From Verrucomicrobiaceae bacterium (GTDB lineage: Bacteria; Verrucomicrobiota; Verrucomicrobiia; Verrucomicrobiales; Verrucomicrobiaceae), in NCBI GenBank assembly GCA_015075365.1, contig JABTUN010000003.1, positions 1-64,000 of the forward strand: DNA of 64,000 nucleotides, in the 5' to 3' direction. Below, one piece after another: positions 10,401 to 16,839 of the stretch (its first letter is position 1; each line of letters begins with the position of its first letter). The notes beneath the pieces are model-generated. The model was not told the DNA's origin. It was given only the letters and a program-made list of their open reading frames with translations, and searched no databases. The position numbers and the translations under genes were made by a program.

Positions 10401-11150
10401 GAAAGCGTGCGTCTGGAGCCGGTGCAGATCGCGGGCTTCAACCAGAGCTACCGCACGATCATTTCCGAATCCATCGCCGGCTCCGTGGAGACGCCGGAGT
10501 TTCAAAGCTGGGGGCTGAGCCTGGAGGGCTATCTGCCGACGAAAACGTGGTGGGGCATCACCGGGCAGGTCATCGAGCAGGAGGTGGACCGCACGGTGGG
10601 TGCCTTCACCGGCTACAGCGCGGGCGTTTTCCCCGTCGATCCGGCCTACTTCCCTGGCAGCACCTCGCAGACGCTCTCCTATCGCGAGCAGTCGCTGCAA
10701 ATCACGCTCAACCAGCTGATCGGCAGCCAGTTGGCGTTTGGCGCGCTGTATCGCGTCACGCAATCGGAGCTGCGCACAACCTTCAACGACCTGCTGGAGT
10801 TTGGCGCGCCGAACGCGGTCGTGCAGGACCGCGCCACGCTGCATGAGGTGGGGCTTTCGCTGAACTGGAACTCGCCGCGCGGCTTTTTCGCGCGCGTGGA
10901 GGCCAATTATTATGCGCAGAGCCTCCAGGACGATCCGCGCGGTCTCGCACCCGGGGCGGTGGCACGCACCGGCGACACCTTCTGGCAGTTCAACGCCTTC
11001 GCTGGCTACCGCTTCCGCCGGAACATGTGCGAGGTCAGCGCCGGCATGCTCAACATCACCGGCCAGGATTACAGCCTCAGTCCGCTGAATCCGTGGTATG
11101 ACATCGCGCGTGACCGCACCTTTGTGCTGCGCTGCCGCTTCAGTTTTTGA
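7479..11150 (+). CDS. Exported FecR-domain/TPR/outer-membrane beta-barrel protein
   Basis: 1,223 residues from the ATG at 7479, chosen because a signal peptide follows directly (TLLLVLACGFQASAQ). Domains in order: a FecR-like beta domain (about 30-180, including VRDRIRTRQRSRATVRL and GALRGTQLFVDV); an all-helical stretch; several TPR units (about 310-480, for example PQNGYAWTRLGELEFSFGRSKEAQEAL); then from about 570 an alternating beta-strand region typical of outer-membrane barrels, ending in a terminal Phe (RCRFSF). It is probably anchored in the outer membrane with a periplasmic scaffold part. It is convergent with the gsp-like operon, stop to stop. Role unknown; it could act with that secretion system or as a receptor/exporter. 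Confidence 0.82.
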   Translation: MTTAVARSFQCTLLLVLACGFQASAQDAKIVEVENIVQTATGADGAWMAAQKDQALSVRDRIRTRQRSRATVRLTSLYTMRLEQLTTIEISPQLLDDSKPKLDLSSGALFIFSREERGEIDIKTPAANGALRGTQLFVDVGADGKSFYQVLEGEVEIANPLGRLLIRAGEAAEAAPGSAPRRTAVLEAKNILQWALYYPAVLDPVEVEAALAGGQGDVRSSTATSALQAYEEGDLLSALKFLPSSGKSAAASKCLDAAILLSVGRVDEARAKLASVPTSHSMRRSIERVIAAVKFEESSSWSLERLTTASEAMAESYYQQSRSNLEAARVAARRATELSPQNGYAWTRLGELEFSFGRSKEAQEALERGLELTPRNAQAHALHGFVLSARSQITAAQEAFRRAVALDGALGNGWLGLGLTKIKQGSLAEGRADLQTAATVEPLMSVFHSYLGKALSVEGRPDDAAKDLTLAKQLDMNDPTPWLYSAIENQLRNRTNKAIEELQKSIELNDNRRVYRSEFLLDQDRAVRGANLARIYLNNGMDAVAVREAARAVDSDYTNASAHLFLANAFNTLRDPKRISLRYETPWFNELLLANLLSPVGGGPLSQYVSQQEYSKLLEADGIGGSLAHEWRENGEIRSAASLFGNYGNLSFGIDYSMRDDHGTRPNNEAALQEIYAQVKWQPTPDDIIYFLGKWARQESGDNFDTFNNQALAQDVFFEEDQRPGLLLAGWNHKWAPGSHTLFLAGRLAAEQRLSDPRTNQLLILRDSNALRPGIIQTVGFFDVFSDPAFTVGLGPDGESLVYSPALLNAIGPYLGSGAVQGVFTAPFTFETYRRFEIYSAEIQHIQQMKKHTLLAGARFQTGEFETQSRMLSFRPNFVGGFATPAVDQVTSVDFQRISLYAYDYFQPVPWLTLIGGVSWDRIEHPDNYRNPPTNSRQGENERFSGKAGFILNPSRWIQMRGAFTQGLGGVTFDESVRLEPVQIAGFNQSYRTIISESIAGSVETPEFQSWGLSLEGYLPTKTWWGITGQVIEQEVDRTVGAFTGYSAGVFPVDPAYFPGSTSQTLSYREQSLQITLNQLIGSQLAFGALYRVTQSELRTTFNDLLEFGAPNAVVQDRATLHEVGLSLNWNSPRGFFARVEANYYAQSLQDDPRGLAPGAVARTGDTFWQFNAFAGYRFRRNMCEVSAGMLNITGQDYSLSPLNPWYDIARDRTFVLRCRFSF

Positions 11151-11858
11151 TCACGGCGGCGGCAGCGGGATGCCATCGACCTGCTGCGCGGCCGGGACCG
11201 CGACGGGTGCTGGAGGAATCCCTGCGGGCGGCGCTTGAGCTTGCATCGGCGCGGGCGCGGCGTGCATGACGCGGCGGTTCAACGGCGGCGTGGACTCAGG
11301 CTCTGGTGTGATGGTGGGGACTTGCGGGATGCTGGAGGGATTCGGCAGGAGAAGGCTGGCCGCAGGCTGTCGTGTCGGGATGCCGGGAGGCGCGGCTTGA
11401 GCTGGAAGCCCGGCAGGAGCGATGGTTTCGGCAGGCATCGCGTTGATGCCGTCCGAAACGGTGATCCAGCCAACTTGGTCGCCTTTCTGTAGCTGCACGC
11501 GCACTTTGGCATCCGTGACCTCTCCCTGTATTTTCCGGATTTTGACGCCTATTTCATTCTCCGAGCCAATTTTGGCCTGGAATACCTGCGAGGTCGCTTT
11601 ATCCGAAATCGAGGCCACCACCTCGCCGCCGAACTCATACAGCCCCAGCAGCGTCAGATTGTCCACGAAGCTCGGACCTGCGGGAGCGTCGGGCGAAGGC
11701 AGGTCCTTCGTGGTGAAGACACTGCGCTCCCACAAGGCGGCGTAGGCTTCGAGTTTCGGGAACTCGACAGGTGTCGTGGCTGCCTCCTGCGCGAGAGCAT
11801 TCATGGCGGCAAACACCGCCAGAATGAGCACTGGGGACTGAGAACTGAGCACTTTCAT
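11151..11858 (-). CDS. Periplasmic proline-rich protein of the secretion operon (GspC/PilP-like position)
   Basis: 235 residues with an N-terminal signal segment (VLILAVFAAMNALAQ), a compact domain (about 30-145) containing NLTLLGLYEFGGEVVASISD and IGVKIRKIQGEVTDAKVRVQLQ, then a long Pro/Ala-rich tail ending in PPP. The compact domain reads like the homology-region/PilP-type beta domain (a short beta barrel that in GspC or PilP contacts the secretin), and the last-gene position after gspL and gspM fits this. The sequence is too divergent to be certain. Its signal peptide is partly encoded by a repeat word also seen at other junctions. It starts 2 bases after the gspM stop. Confidence 0.65.
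   Translation of the reverse strand: MKVLSSQSPVLILAVFAAMNALAQEAATTPVEFPKLEAYAALWERSVFTTKDLPSPDAPAGPSFVDNLTLLGLYEFGGEVVASISDKATSQVFQAKIGSENEIGVKIRKIQGEVTDAKVRVQLQKGDQVGWITVSDGINAMPAETIAPAGLPAQAAPPGIPTRQPAASLLLPNPSSIPQVPTITPEPESTPPLNRRVMHAAPAPMQAQAPPAGIPPAPVAVPAAQQVDGIPLPPP
11826..11853. repeat. Word repeat E (CTGAGAACTGAG type), copy at gspM-partner junction
   Basis: GAGCACTGGGGACTGAGAAC followed by TGAGCACT. It forms codons about 3-11 of the 235-residue periplasmic protein, that is, part of its signal peptide. Related words occur at 44027-44059, 45038-45069 and 54550-54568. Confidence 0.6.
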
Positions 11859-11860
11859 GG

Positions 11861-12442
11861 TTAATTTGCTTTGGTGACCTTCGGCACGCTCTTCTCGCGG
11901 TAGAACTGCGTGAACTCGACCTCGGCGTTGATGGTCTTGTTGGTGCCGCTGGGGTTGATTTGGAGGCGGGTGATGCCGATGAAGCTCTTCGGCTGCTGCA
12001 GGGCATGCAGCCAGGTGTAGAAGGCCTGCTCGGTGACGCCGGTGAGGATGGTTTTCACGGCGGCTTTGTCGAAGTGGGTCTCTTCTTCCTCGACGGGCAT
12101 GCCGTCGGGGCCGATGGCGGCGGTGGGTTCGAGGAACTGCGGCGTGCCGATGTCGAGCGAATGCTTTTGCGCGGCCTGCATGATGGCATCGAGCAGGCGG
12201 GCGCTGGCTTCCTTGTTGCTGGTGAAGCTGGGGGCGTTCTCATCGAGCCAGTCGTGACGCTCGGCCCATTCGGTGCCTTGCGAGACGGCGAGGTTCATCG
12301 AGCTGAGGCGATCCCGCAGCAGCTCGACCTCATCCTGGACCTCGAAGTAGGTGCGGAAGGCGAACGCGCCGCCGCCGATGAGGGCGACGCCGATGAAGAT
12401 GGCGGCGAAGATGCCGAGCAGGACTTTTTCACTCTTCTTCAT
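11861..12442 (-). CDS. GspM/PilO-like inner-membrane protein
   Basis: 193 residues: a short cytoplasmic start (MKKSEK), one membrane helix (VLLGIFAAIFIGVALIGGGAFAF), a coiled-coil stretch (EVQDEVELLRDRLSSMNLAV) and a small periplasmic domain with ferredoxin-like alternation (about 75-180). This is the architecture of GspM/PilO, which forms the inner-membrane platform with GspL. Sequence identity to GspM cannot be asserted, so the call rests on topology and operon position. It overlaps the gspL-like gene by 14 bases. Confidence 0.7.
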   Translation of the reverse strand: MKKSEKVLLGIFAAIFIGVALIGGGAFAFRTYFEVQDEVELLRDRLSSMNLAVSQGTEWAERHDWLDENAPSFTSNKEASARLLDAIMQAAQKHSLDIGTPQFLEPTAAIGPDGMPVEEEETHFDKAAVKTILTGVTEQAFYTWLHALQQPKSFIGITRLQINPSGTNKTINAEVEFTQFYREKSVPKVTKAN

Positions 12443-13655
12443 GAGCGACTCCTCCTTTCATTTCAAAGGTGGTGCTTTGATCCGCGGCGATGACGGGCGC
12501 GGGACCATCGAGGCCGTATTGGGCGAGTGCCTCGCTGTCCTTCAGCGCCTGGGTGTATTCGAGCGCGAGGGAGGCGCTGGGCATGCGGCCCATGATGCTG
12601 AGCATGTCAGGCGTCCATTCCCAATGCGTGAGCAGGGCTTCTTTCGATGATTCCGGCTCCATGCAATGCAGCAGGACCTGCTGCGGCCAAGTTGAAGGAT
12701 CGACCGCAGGCGCGGCTTCCATCCACGCACGCTTGTGATCCATCACGCGGGAGGCACGTGGCATGAGCTCGGCCACTTTTTCGCGCAGCATGTTCCGTTC
12801 CTTCAAAGCGAAGGCGGTGAGCGTGGCGACCAAGGCGATGGCGGCGGCTGCTGCGGCACCGAAGGTCATCGCGAGGAAGCGTGTGCGGGCACGCGTGCCC
12901 TGGCGGCGGCTTTCGTGCACGAGTTCCTCCGGCATGAGCAGGCTGGAGCCGCGTTGCGGCATCGTGGGCGCGGGCATGTCACAGCGGAAGGGCGCGAGGC
13001 CGGTGACGCGCTGGATTTTGCCGAGATCGCCCTCGTCGATCCACAGCACGATGCTTTCGAGTCGGCCGAGCACGCCCTGAAAGCTGAGCTGGAGGCAGAT
13101 GTTGTTCAGCTCGGCGAGCGCATGATCATCGAGCCGTGGCGAGGAAAGCGGTGCGCAGTAGATGAGCTGCGATCCGGAGGTGATGGCGACGACGAGACGG
13201 CCCAGCTCGCGGAAGAGGGTGATGCTGTTTTGCACCATCGGGTAGCACAGCGCATGCAGCGTGACTTCATCGGGAAGTCGTGCGGTGTCGTTCAGCGGCA
13301 CGGGCAGATCTTTCAGCGCGATGATGCGGGCAAGGTTCGCGCCTTCTTTGGCGGCGACGCTGCGCACCTGCACGGCGGCCTCGTCTTCGCCGGACTTCAC
13401 GCCCATGCGTTCGAGATGGAGCAGCGCCATGCTGCGGAGGTGTTCCGTCTCACCTTTCAGCCACGCGGGCAGCACCCAGAAGTGCGCGGCGGGCAGCGCG
13501 AGCACGCGGCGCGGTGCTTCTTTGCCGAAGGAGCCGCCTTCGGTGGTGAATTCGCTGCGCTGCTGGCAAAGCTCGCCTTCCGCGCCGGTCCAGCTTTGCC
13601 AGACGGACGCGCCGGGGAGCAGCAGCTCGTGGATGGATTTACGAGTCCTGGCCAT
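12429..13655 (-). CDS. GspL-like (PilM/PilN-type) inner-membrane protein
   Basis: 408 residues from MARTRKS at 13655; an ATG at 13673 is also possible. A long N-terminal cytoplasmic part (about 1-250) is followed by one membrane helix (about 262-284, FGAAAAAAIALVATLTAFAL), a coiled-coil region and a C-terminal periplasmic domain. GspL has this order: an actin-like cytoplasmic domain that binds GspE, a membrane segment and a ferredoxin-like periplasmic domain. The gene sits between gspK and gspM as in T2SS operons, overlapping gspK by 17 bases. Confidence 0.73.
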   Translation of the reverse strand: MARTRKSIHELLLPGASVWQSWTGAEGELCQQRSEFTTEGGSFGKEAPRRVLALPAAHFWVLPAWLKGETEHLRSMALLHLERMGVKSGEDEAAVQVRSVAAKEGANLARIIALKDLPVPLNDTARLPDEVTLHALCYPMVQNSITLFRELGRLVVAITSGSQLIYCAPLSSPRLDDHALAELNNICLQLSFQGVLGRLESIVLWIDEGDLGKIQRVTGLAPFRCDMPAPTMPQRGSSLLMPEELVHESRRQGTRARTRFLAMTFGAAAAAAIALVATLTAFALKERNMLREKVAELMPRASRVMDHKRAWMEAAPAVDPSTWPQQVLLHCMEPESSKEALLTHWEWTPDMLSIMGRMPSASLALEYTQALKDSEALAQYGLDGPAPVIAADQSTTFEMKGGVAHEEE

Positions 13656-14688
13656 GAATGGGGAGTTCGCCACGCCAGACGGCCTGTCCGCCCTGCGTGA
13701 TGAGGATGAGTTTGCGTTTCAGGGGCCCGAGGTAGCCGACGCTCTCGATGCGACGGATGGGGCCGGTAAATTGAATCCACTGCGTGAGCTGCTGCACGGT
13801 CTGGCGGTTGAAGACGCCGAGCATCTGCGCCACCTGCGGCACGCTGGAGAGGCGCATGTCATCGCGGGTGCGGTGCGCCCCATCGCGGCCGTTGCGGAAG
13901 GTCAAAACGGGTTGCACCCGCTCCATGGGCACATCGCCGAGCAGGGAGATGATCTCCGCGCTGGTGTCATTGATGTCGATGCGGCCATCGCCATACACGG
14001 TGAACCACTCACGCCAGTCGGGCCGCTCGGCGTTCACGATATCCATGCCGCGCACATGGAGCATCTCCTCCACCTCTTTGAAGGGGCGATTGAAGGGCAT
14101 GCCGTCGAAGCCGGCCTTTTGATACTCGCGTTTCTCCGCGCCATTGAGGCTGGCGTTGTCATCGGCATCCACCCAGTCCTTCAACGCATCGCCGAGAGCG
14201 GTGGCGAAGTCCGGCTTGAAGCCCCAGCGGGTGAAAAGACGGCGCAGCAGGATCTTGTCGCCGCTTTGGAGGAGGAAGTTGATGTTGAGGCGGGCTTCCT
14301 CGGTCTTCAGCGTCACGTCAAAGCCGCCGCCGTTGTCGCTGCTGAAGTGCAGCAGCGGATCGTCCTGCTGCATCGCCGGATGGCGGGCCAGCTCGATGCC
14401 CGTTTCAGCAAAACGCTTCGCAAAGATGCGGCCGCGCATCATGCGCGTGTATTCCGTGTCCGCGTGCAGCGACTTCGTGGCCGCGAAGAGCACCATGCCC
14501 AGCGCGAAGATCATCCAGAACACCGCGATCAATGCAGAACCGCGCTGGAATGACGAATGACGAATGGCGAATGACGAAGGAATGACGAAACCGGAAGCAC
14601 GAAGGCTCCCGTGAAGGGCGTTTTGGCCCTCCATTCGGATTTCGGTCATTGGAGATTCATTCGTCATTCGGAATTCCTCATTCGTCAT
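13639..14688 (-). CDS. gspK: GspK-like minor pseudopilin with repeat-encoded leader
   Basis: 349 residues. The pseudopilin core begins at QRG-SALIAVFWMIFAL near residue 50, with the membrane helix expected after prepilin cleavage at Gly. It continues with a GspK-type helical domain (for example AARLNINFLL-like EEARLNINFLLQSGD, and ALKDWVDADDN) used at the pseudopilus tip. The start ATG overlaps the gspJ stop as ATGA, so translation is coupled. The roughly 49-residue leader is unusual: it is encoded by the dispersed repeat at 14548-14690 (MTNEEFRMTNE... and ...FVIPSSFAIRHSSF). No plausible ATG, GTG or TTG lies between the repeat and the mature N-terminus. Confidence 0.86.
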   Translation of the reverse strand: MTNEEFRMTNESPMTEIRMEGQNALHGSLRASGFVIPSSFAIRHSSFQRGSALIAVFWMIFALGMVLFAATKSLHADTEYTRMMRGRIFAKRFAETGIELARHPAMQQDDPLLHFSSDNGGGFDVTLKTEEARLNINFLLQSGDKILLRRLFTRWGFKPDFATALGDALKDWVDADDNASLNGAEKREYQKAGFDGMPFNRPFKEVEEMLHVRGMDIVNAERPDWREWFTVYGDGRIDINDTSAEIISLLGDVPMERVQPVLTFRNGRDGAHRTRDDMRLSSVPQVAQMLGVFNRQTVQQLTQWIQFTGPIRRIESVGYLGPLKRKLILITQGGQAVWRGELPIHGQDS

Positions 14689-14690
14689 TT
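14548..14690. repeat. Word repeat A (ATGACGA type) forming the gspJ-gspK junction
   Basis: Left arm 14548-14590 is made of AATGACGA-like words; right arm 14631-14690 holds the inverted words TCATTCGTCATTCGG. The arms are almost identical to those of repeat B (about 37 of 37 and 47 of 49 bases by eye), while the middle differs and holds an AGGGC/GCCCT hairpin. The right arm supplies both the gspJ stop and the gspK start (ATGA). Confidence 0.9.
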
Positions 14691-15410
14691 CTGCGGAGCA
14701 GCCGCGATTTGGCCGCGCAGATCATTCGCGACCCAAAACGTGTATTCATGCTCCCTCGGGTCGTTGAGGAAGGCGAAGCGGAGTTTGATGAAGAGGGGCG
14801 GGGTGGGGCGCTTTTTGGGGTCCCAGTCGATGAACCACTTTTTGTCCTCGGGGCTGAAGAACTGCCACTGCATCTGCTTGAGGTTTTCGAGGATCGGAAG
14901 CTCGGCGAGCGTCTCGAACTCGTCTTCGCGGCGGGCTTTGACGGGACGCTTCAAATGGCGCACGACGAGGTTGAGGCTCTTTTGCGGTCCGGGGGCACGC
15001 AAGAGGCCGAATTCGACCGCGTCGGCCATTTTGAGCGAGCGATTCCAGACGAAGGGCATCTGGCTGCCGGTGATGAACAGGTTGCCGGAGGAGCCTCGCG
15101 CGGCCTTTTCGGCTCCGGCGGCCAGTGTGATGCCCGGCGGCACGTTTTCGAAGTAGTCGCGCCATTGCATGACGAAGTTTGAGATGCGTGTTTCGGCCAC
15201 GCGAGCCTGCCCCATCGACTTGCCGAGCTGCATCGCGCCATCCGCCACGCCAAACACGCCCGAGAGCACCAGGCCCACGAGGGCGAGGGAGAGGAGCACT
15301 TCCAGCAAGGTGAAGCCGGAGCGGTGAGTGATGCGTGAGGAGTGATGCGTGAAACCAGATTCACGCAGCACGCAGCACGCATCAGATGGGGCTGTTGGGT
15401 GAATAAACAT
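14685..15410 (-). CDS. gspJ: GspJ-like minor pseudopilin
   Basis: 241 residues from the ATG at 15410. A GTG at 15371, inside the repeat, is an alternative start. The prepilin motif RSG-FTLLEVLLSLALVGLVLSG has the cleavage Gly and the Glu at +5 of the mature protein. The beta-rich globular domain that follows matches GspJ in length. The leader is 32 residues and partly encoded by the inverted repeat at 15325-15384. The gene overlaps gspI by 29 bases, and its TGA stop lies in the ATGA that starts gspK. Confidence 0.86.
   Translation of the reverse strand: MFIHPTAPSDACCVLRESGFTHHSSRITHRSGFTLLEVLLSLALVGLVLSGVFGVADGAMQLGKSMGQARVAETRISNFVMQWRDYFENVPPGITLAAGAEKAARGSSGNLFITGSQMPFVWNRSLKMADAVEFGLLRAPGPQKSLNLVVRHLKRPVKARREDEFETLAELPILENLKQMQWQFFSPEDKKWFIDWDPKKRPTPPLFIKLRFAFLNDPREHEYTFWVANDLRGQIAAAPQK
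15325..15384. repeat. Word repeat D (GTGATGCGTGA type) in the gspI-gspJ junction
   Basis: An inverted repeat with arms GTGATGCGTGAGGAGTGATGCGTGAA-like (about 15327-15352) and its complement (about 15359-15384), 21 of 26 positions matching. It encodes most of the GspJ leader. Confidence 0.75.
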
Positions 15411-15870
15411 AGGTTTCCATGCTGCGGACGATGCGGCGGGAGGTGCCGTCGGAGATCCAGGCTTCGGCGCGGACGCGGAAGACGTGGTCGAGCTCCGCTT
15501 TGTCGCGGGTGAAGAGGCGGACCTTTTCGATGGTGGCGCTGGCGTCGATGTGGTCGGCGGTTTTGGGGAAGTCGATCTTCGTGGCCTTGAACTCCGGCTG
15601 GTGCGCGACTTCGGCGAGCACGGATTCGAGCACGCGAAGCACCTGGGCTTCCTGACGGGCTGCGGTGGTTGTTTGAGCGATGCCATTGAGCGCCTGCGTC
15701 ATGCCGACGGAGACCAAGGCGAATAGTGCGATGGCGAGGAGGATTTCGAGCAACGCGAAGCCCTGCGACTTATGATTTATGATTTTTGACTTATGATTTG
15801 GGCACGATTGCGCCTTCGAAATCATAAATCGAAAATCATAAATCATAAATGGACGGCTCGTGTGCTTCAT
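15382..15870 (-). CDS. gspI: GspI-like minor pseudopilin with repeat-encoded leader
   Basis: 162 residues. The prepilin motif is SQG-FALLEILLAIALFALVSVG. The start ATG at 15870 overlaps the gspH stop as ATGA, which supports this start strongly. The 36-residue leader (MKHTSRPFMIYDF...) is encoded mostly by the AT-rich inverted repeat at 15768-15850. After cleavage the mature protein would be a normal-sized minor pseudopilin. GspI, J and K form the tip complex of the pseudopilus. Confidence 0.87.
   Translation of the reverse strand: MKHTSRPFMIYDFRFMISKAQSCPNHKSKIINHKSQGFALLEILLAIALFALVSVGMTQALNGIAQTTTAARQEAQVLRVLESVLAEVAHQPEFKATKIDFPKTADHIDASATIEKVRLFTRDKAELDHVFRVRAEAWISDGTSRRIVRSMETYVYSPNSPI
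15768..15850. repeat. Word repeat C (TTATGATTT type) in the gspI leader
   Basis: Two 32-base arms (15768-15799 and 15819-15850) are inverted copies with 3 mismatches, built from TTATGATTT words. It is strikingly AT-rich in GC-rich DNA. It is read through in frame as residues of about 7-34 of GspI. Confidence 0.9.
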
Positions 15871-16433
15871 GACTTGGCGTTGAAATCGAGGCTCTTGCGT
15901 TTGGCGCAGGCGGTGAGGGCATCGAAGGCGAGTTCAATGGTGCCGCCGGGGCCGGTGAGGCGGACTTCGATGGGCTCGCAGATGCCGGTGGGGCTGAATT
16001 CCCAGGTTTCGTTGCGTTTCGGCTCGCGGAAGCTGCGCTCGCCCACGCGGCGGATTTGCAGCAAGCCGCCGAAATCTGAGCCCGAGCCGAACGAACCAGC
16101 CGCCAGCGGCAGTGTGACGGTTTTTTGCTCTTTGACGGCCTGGAGAAGGTTTTGACGCGCTGTCGTCTCGATGAGAGCGACCGCTCGACGAAGTCGATCT
16201 TCTTCTTTGATGCCCGAGATGCTGATGATCGAGACGCCGAAGAGCATCATGAGCAGGCCGAGGACGACGAGGATCTCGAGGAGCGTGAAGCCGCTTCGCG
16301 GCAATGACGAATGGCGAATGGCGAATGACGAAGGAATGACGAAACCCGAATGACGAGCTTCGCAGCTTGTCATTGGGCATTCGGTCATTGGAAGTTCATT
16401 CGTCATTCGGAATTCCTCATTCGTCATTTTCAA
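15867..16433 (-). CDS. gspH: GspH-like minor pseudopilin with repeat-encoded leader
   Basis: About 186-188 residues. The prepilin motif is RSG-FTLLEILVVLGLLMMLFG. The frame opens with a TTG at 16433 that overlaps the gspG stop, with an ATG at 16427; both lie at or in the repeat at 16303-16430, whose translation (MTNEEFRMTNE..., ...FVIPSSFAIRHSS) forms a leader of about 45 residues. A TTG at the far end of the repeat could give the short leader MPRSG instead, so for this gene a conventional leader is still possible. The globular part (about 60-185) is beta-rich as in GspH. Confidence 0.84.
   Translation of the reverse strand: MKMTNEEFRMTNELPMTECPMTSCEARHSGFVIPSSFAIRHSSLPRSGFTLLEILVVLGLLMMLFGVSIISISGIKEEDRLRRAVALIETTARQNLLQAVKEQKTVTLPLAAGSFGSGSDFGGLLQIRRVGERSFREPKRNETWEFSPTGICEPIEVRLTGPGGTIELAFDALTACAKRKSLDFNAKS
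16303..16430. repeat. Word repeat B (ATGACGA type) in the gspG-gspH junction
   Basis: Second copy of the repeat A family. Left arm 16303-16343 and right arm 16371-16430 match the arms of repeat A; the centre is unrelated. It encodes the long GspH leader. Confidence 0.9.
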
Positions 16434-16834
16434 AGCTGCCAGCTTCCCACGTCATCCGCGTTGTCCGCGATGCCATCGGGACCGGCGGAGTAGATGTCGA
16501 AGCCGCCTTTGTCCTTGGTGCCGGGCTTGCGGTAGTGGTAGGCGTTGCCCCAGGGATCGACGGGGAGCTTCTTGAGCTTGCCTTTCTCGACGAGGACTCC
16601 GATGCCCTGCGAGGTGGTGGGCAGCTTCATCGTGTCCACTTCGTAGGCGCGGACGGCGGACTGGATCTGATTGATGTGGCCGAGCGCGGTCTTGTTTTTG
16701 CCGCCTTCAAGGACGCCGCCAAAGCTGACGACGCCGACGCCGACGAGAAGGCCGATGATGCCGAGGACGAGGAGCATCTCGACGAGCGTAAACGCGTCGC
16801 GACGATGCGGGAGGTGGATGCGAGTGTGTTTCAT
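16430..16834 (-). CDS. gspG: Major pseudopilin GspG
   Basis: 134 residues, typical GspG. The leader MKHTRIHLPHRRDA is cut before FTLVEMLLVLGIIGLLVG; the residue at -1 is Ala instead of Gly, which prepilin peptidase tolerates less well. The C-terminal part has the GspG signature: DPWGNAYHYR, then IYSAGPDGIADNADDVGSW, whose Asp residues bind calcium in the family. It is the main subunit of the pseudopilus. It lies in the operon after gspE and gspF and its stop overlaps the possible TTG start of gspH. Confidence 0.95.
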   Translation of the reverse strand: MKHTRIHLPHRRDAFTLVEMLLVLGIIGLLVGVGVVSFGGVLEGGKNKTALGHINQIQSAVRAYEVDTMKLPTTSQGIGVLVEKGKLKKLPVDPWGNAYHYRKPGTKDKGGFDIYSAGPDGIADNADDVGSWQL

Positions 16835-16839
16835 GGTGG

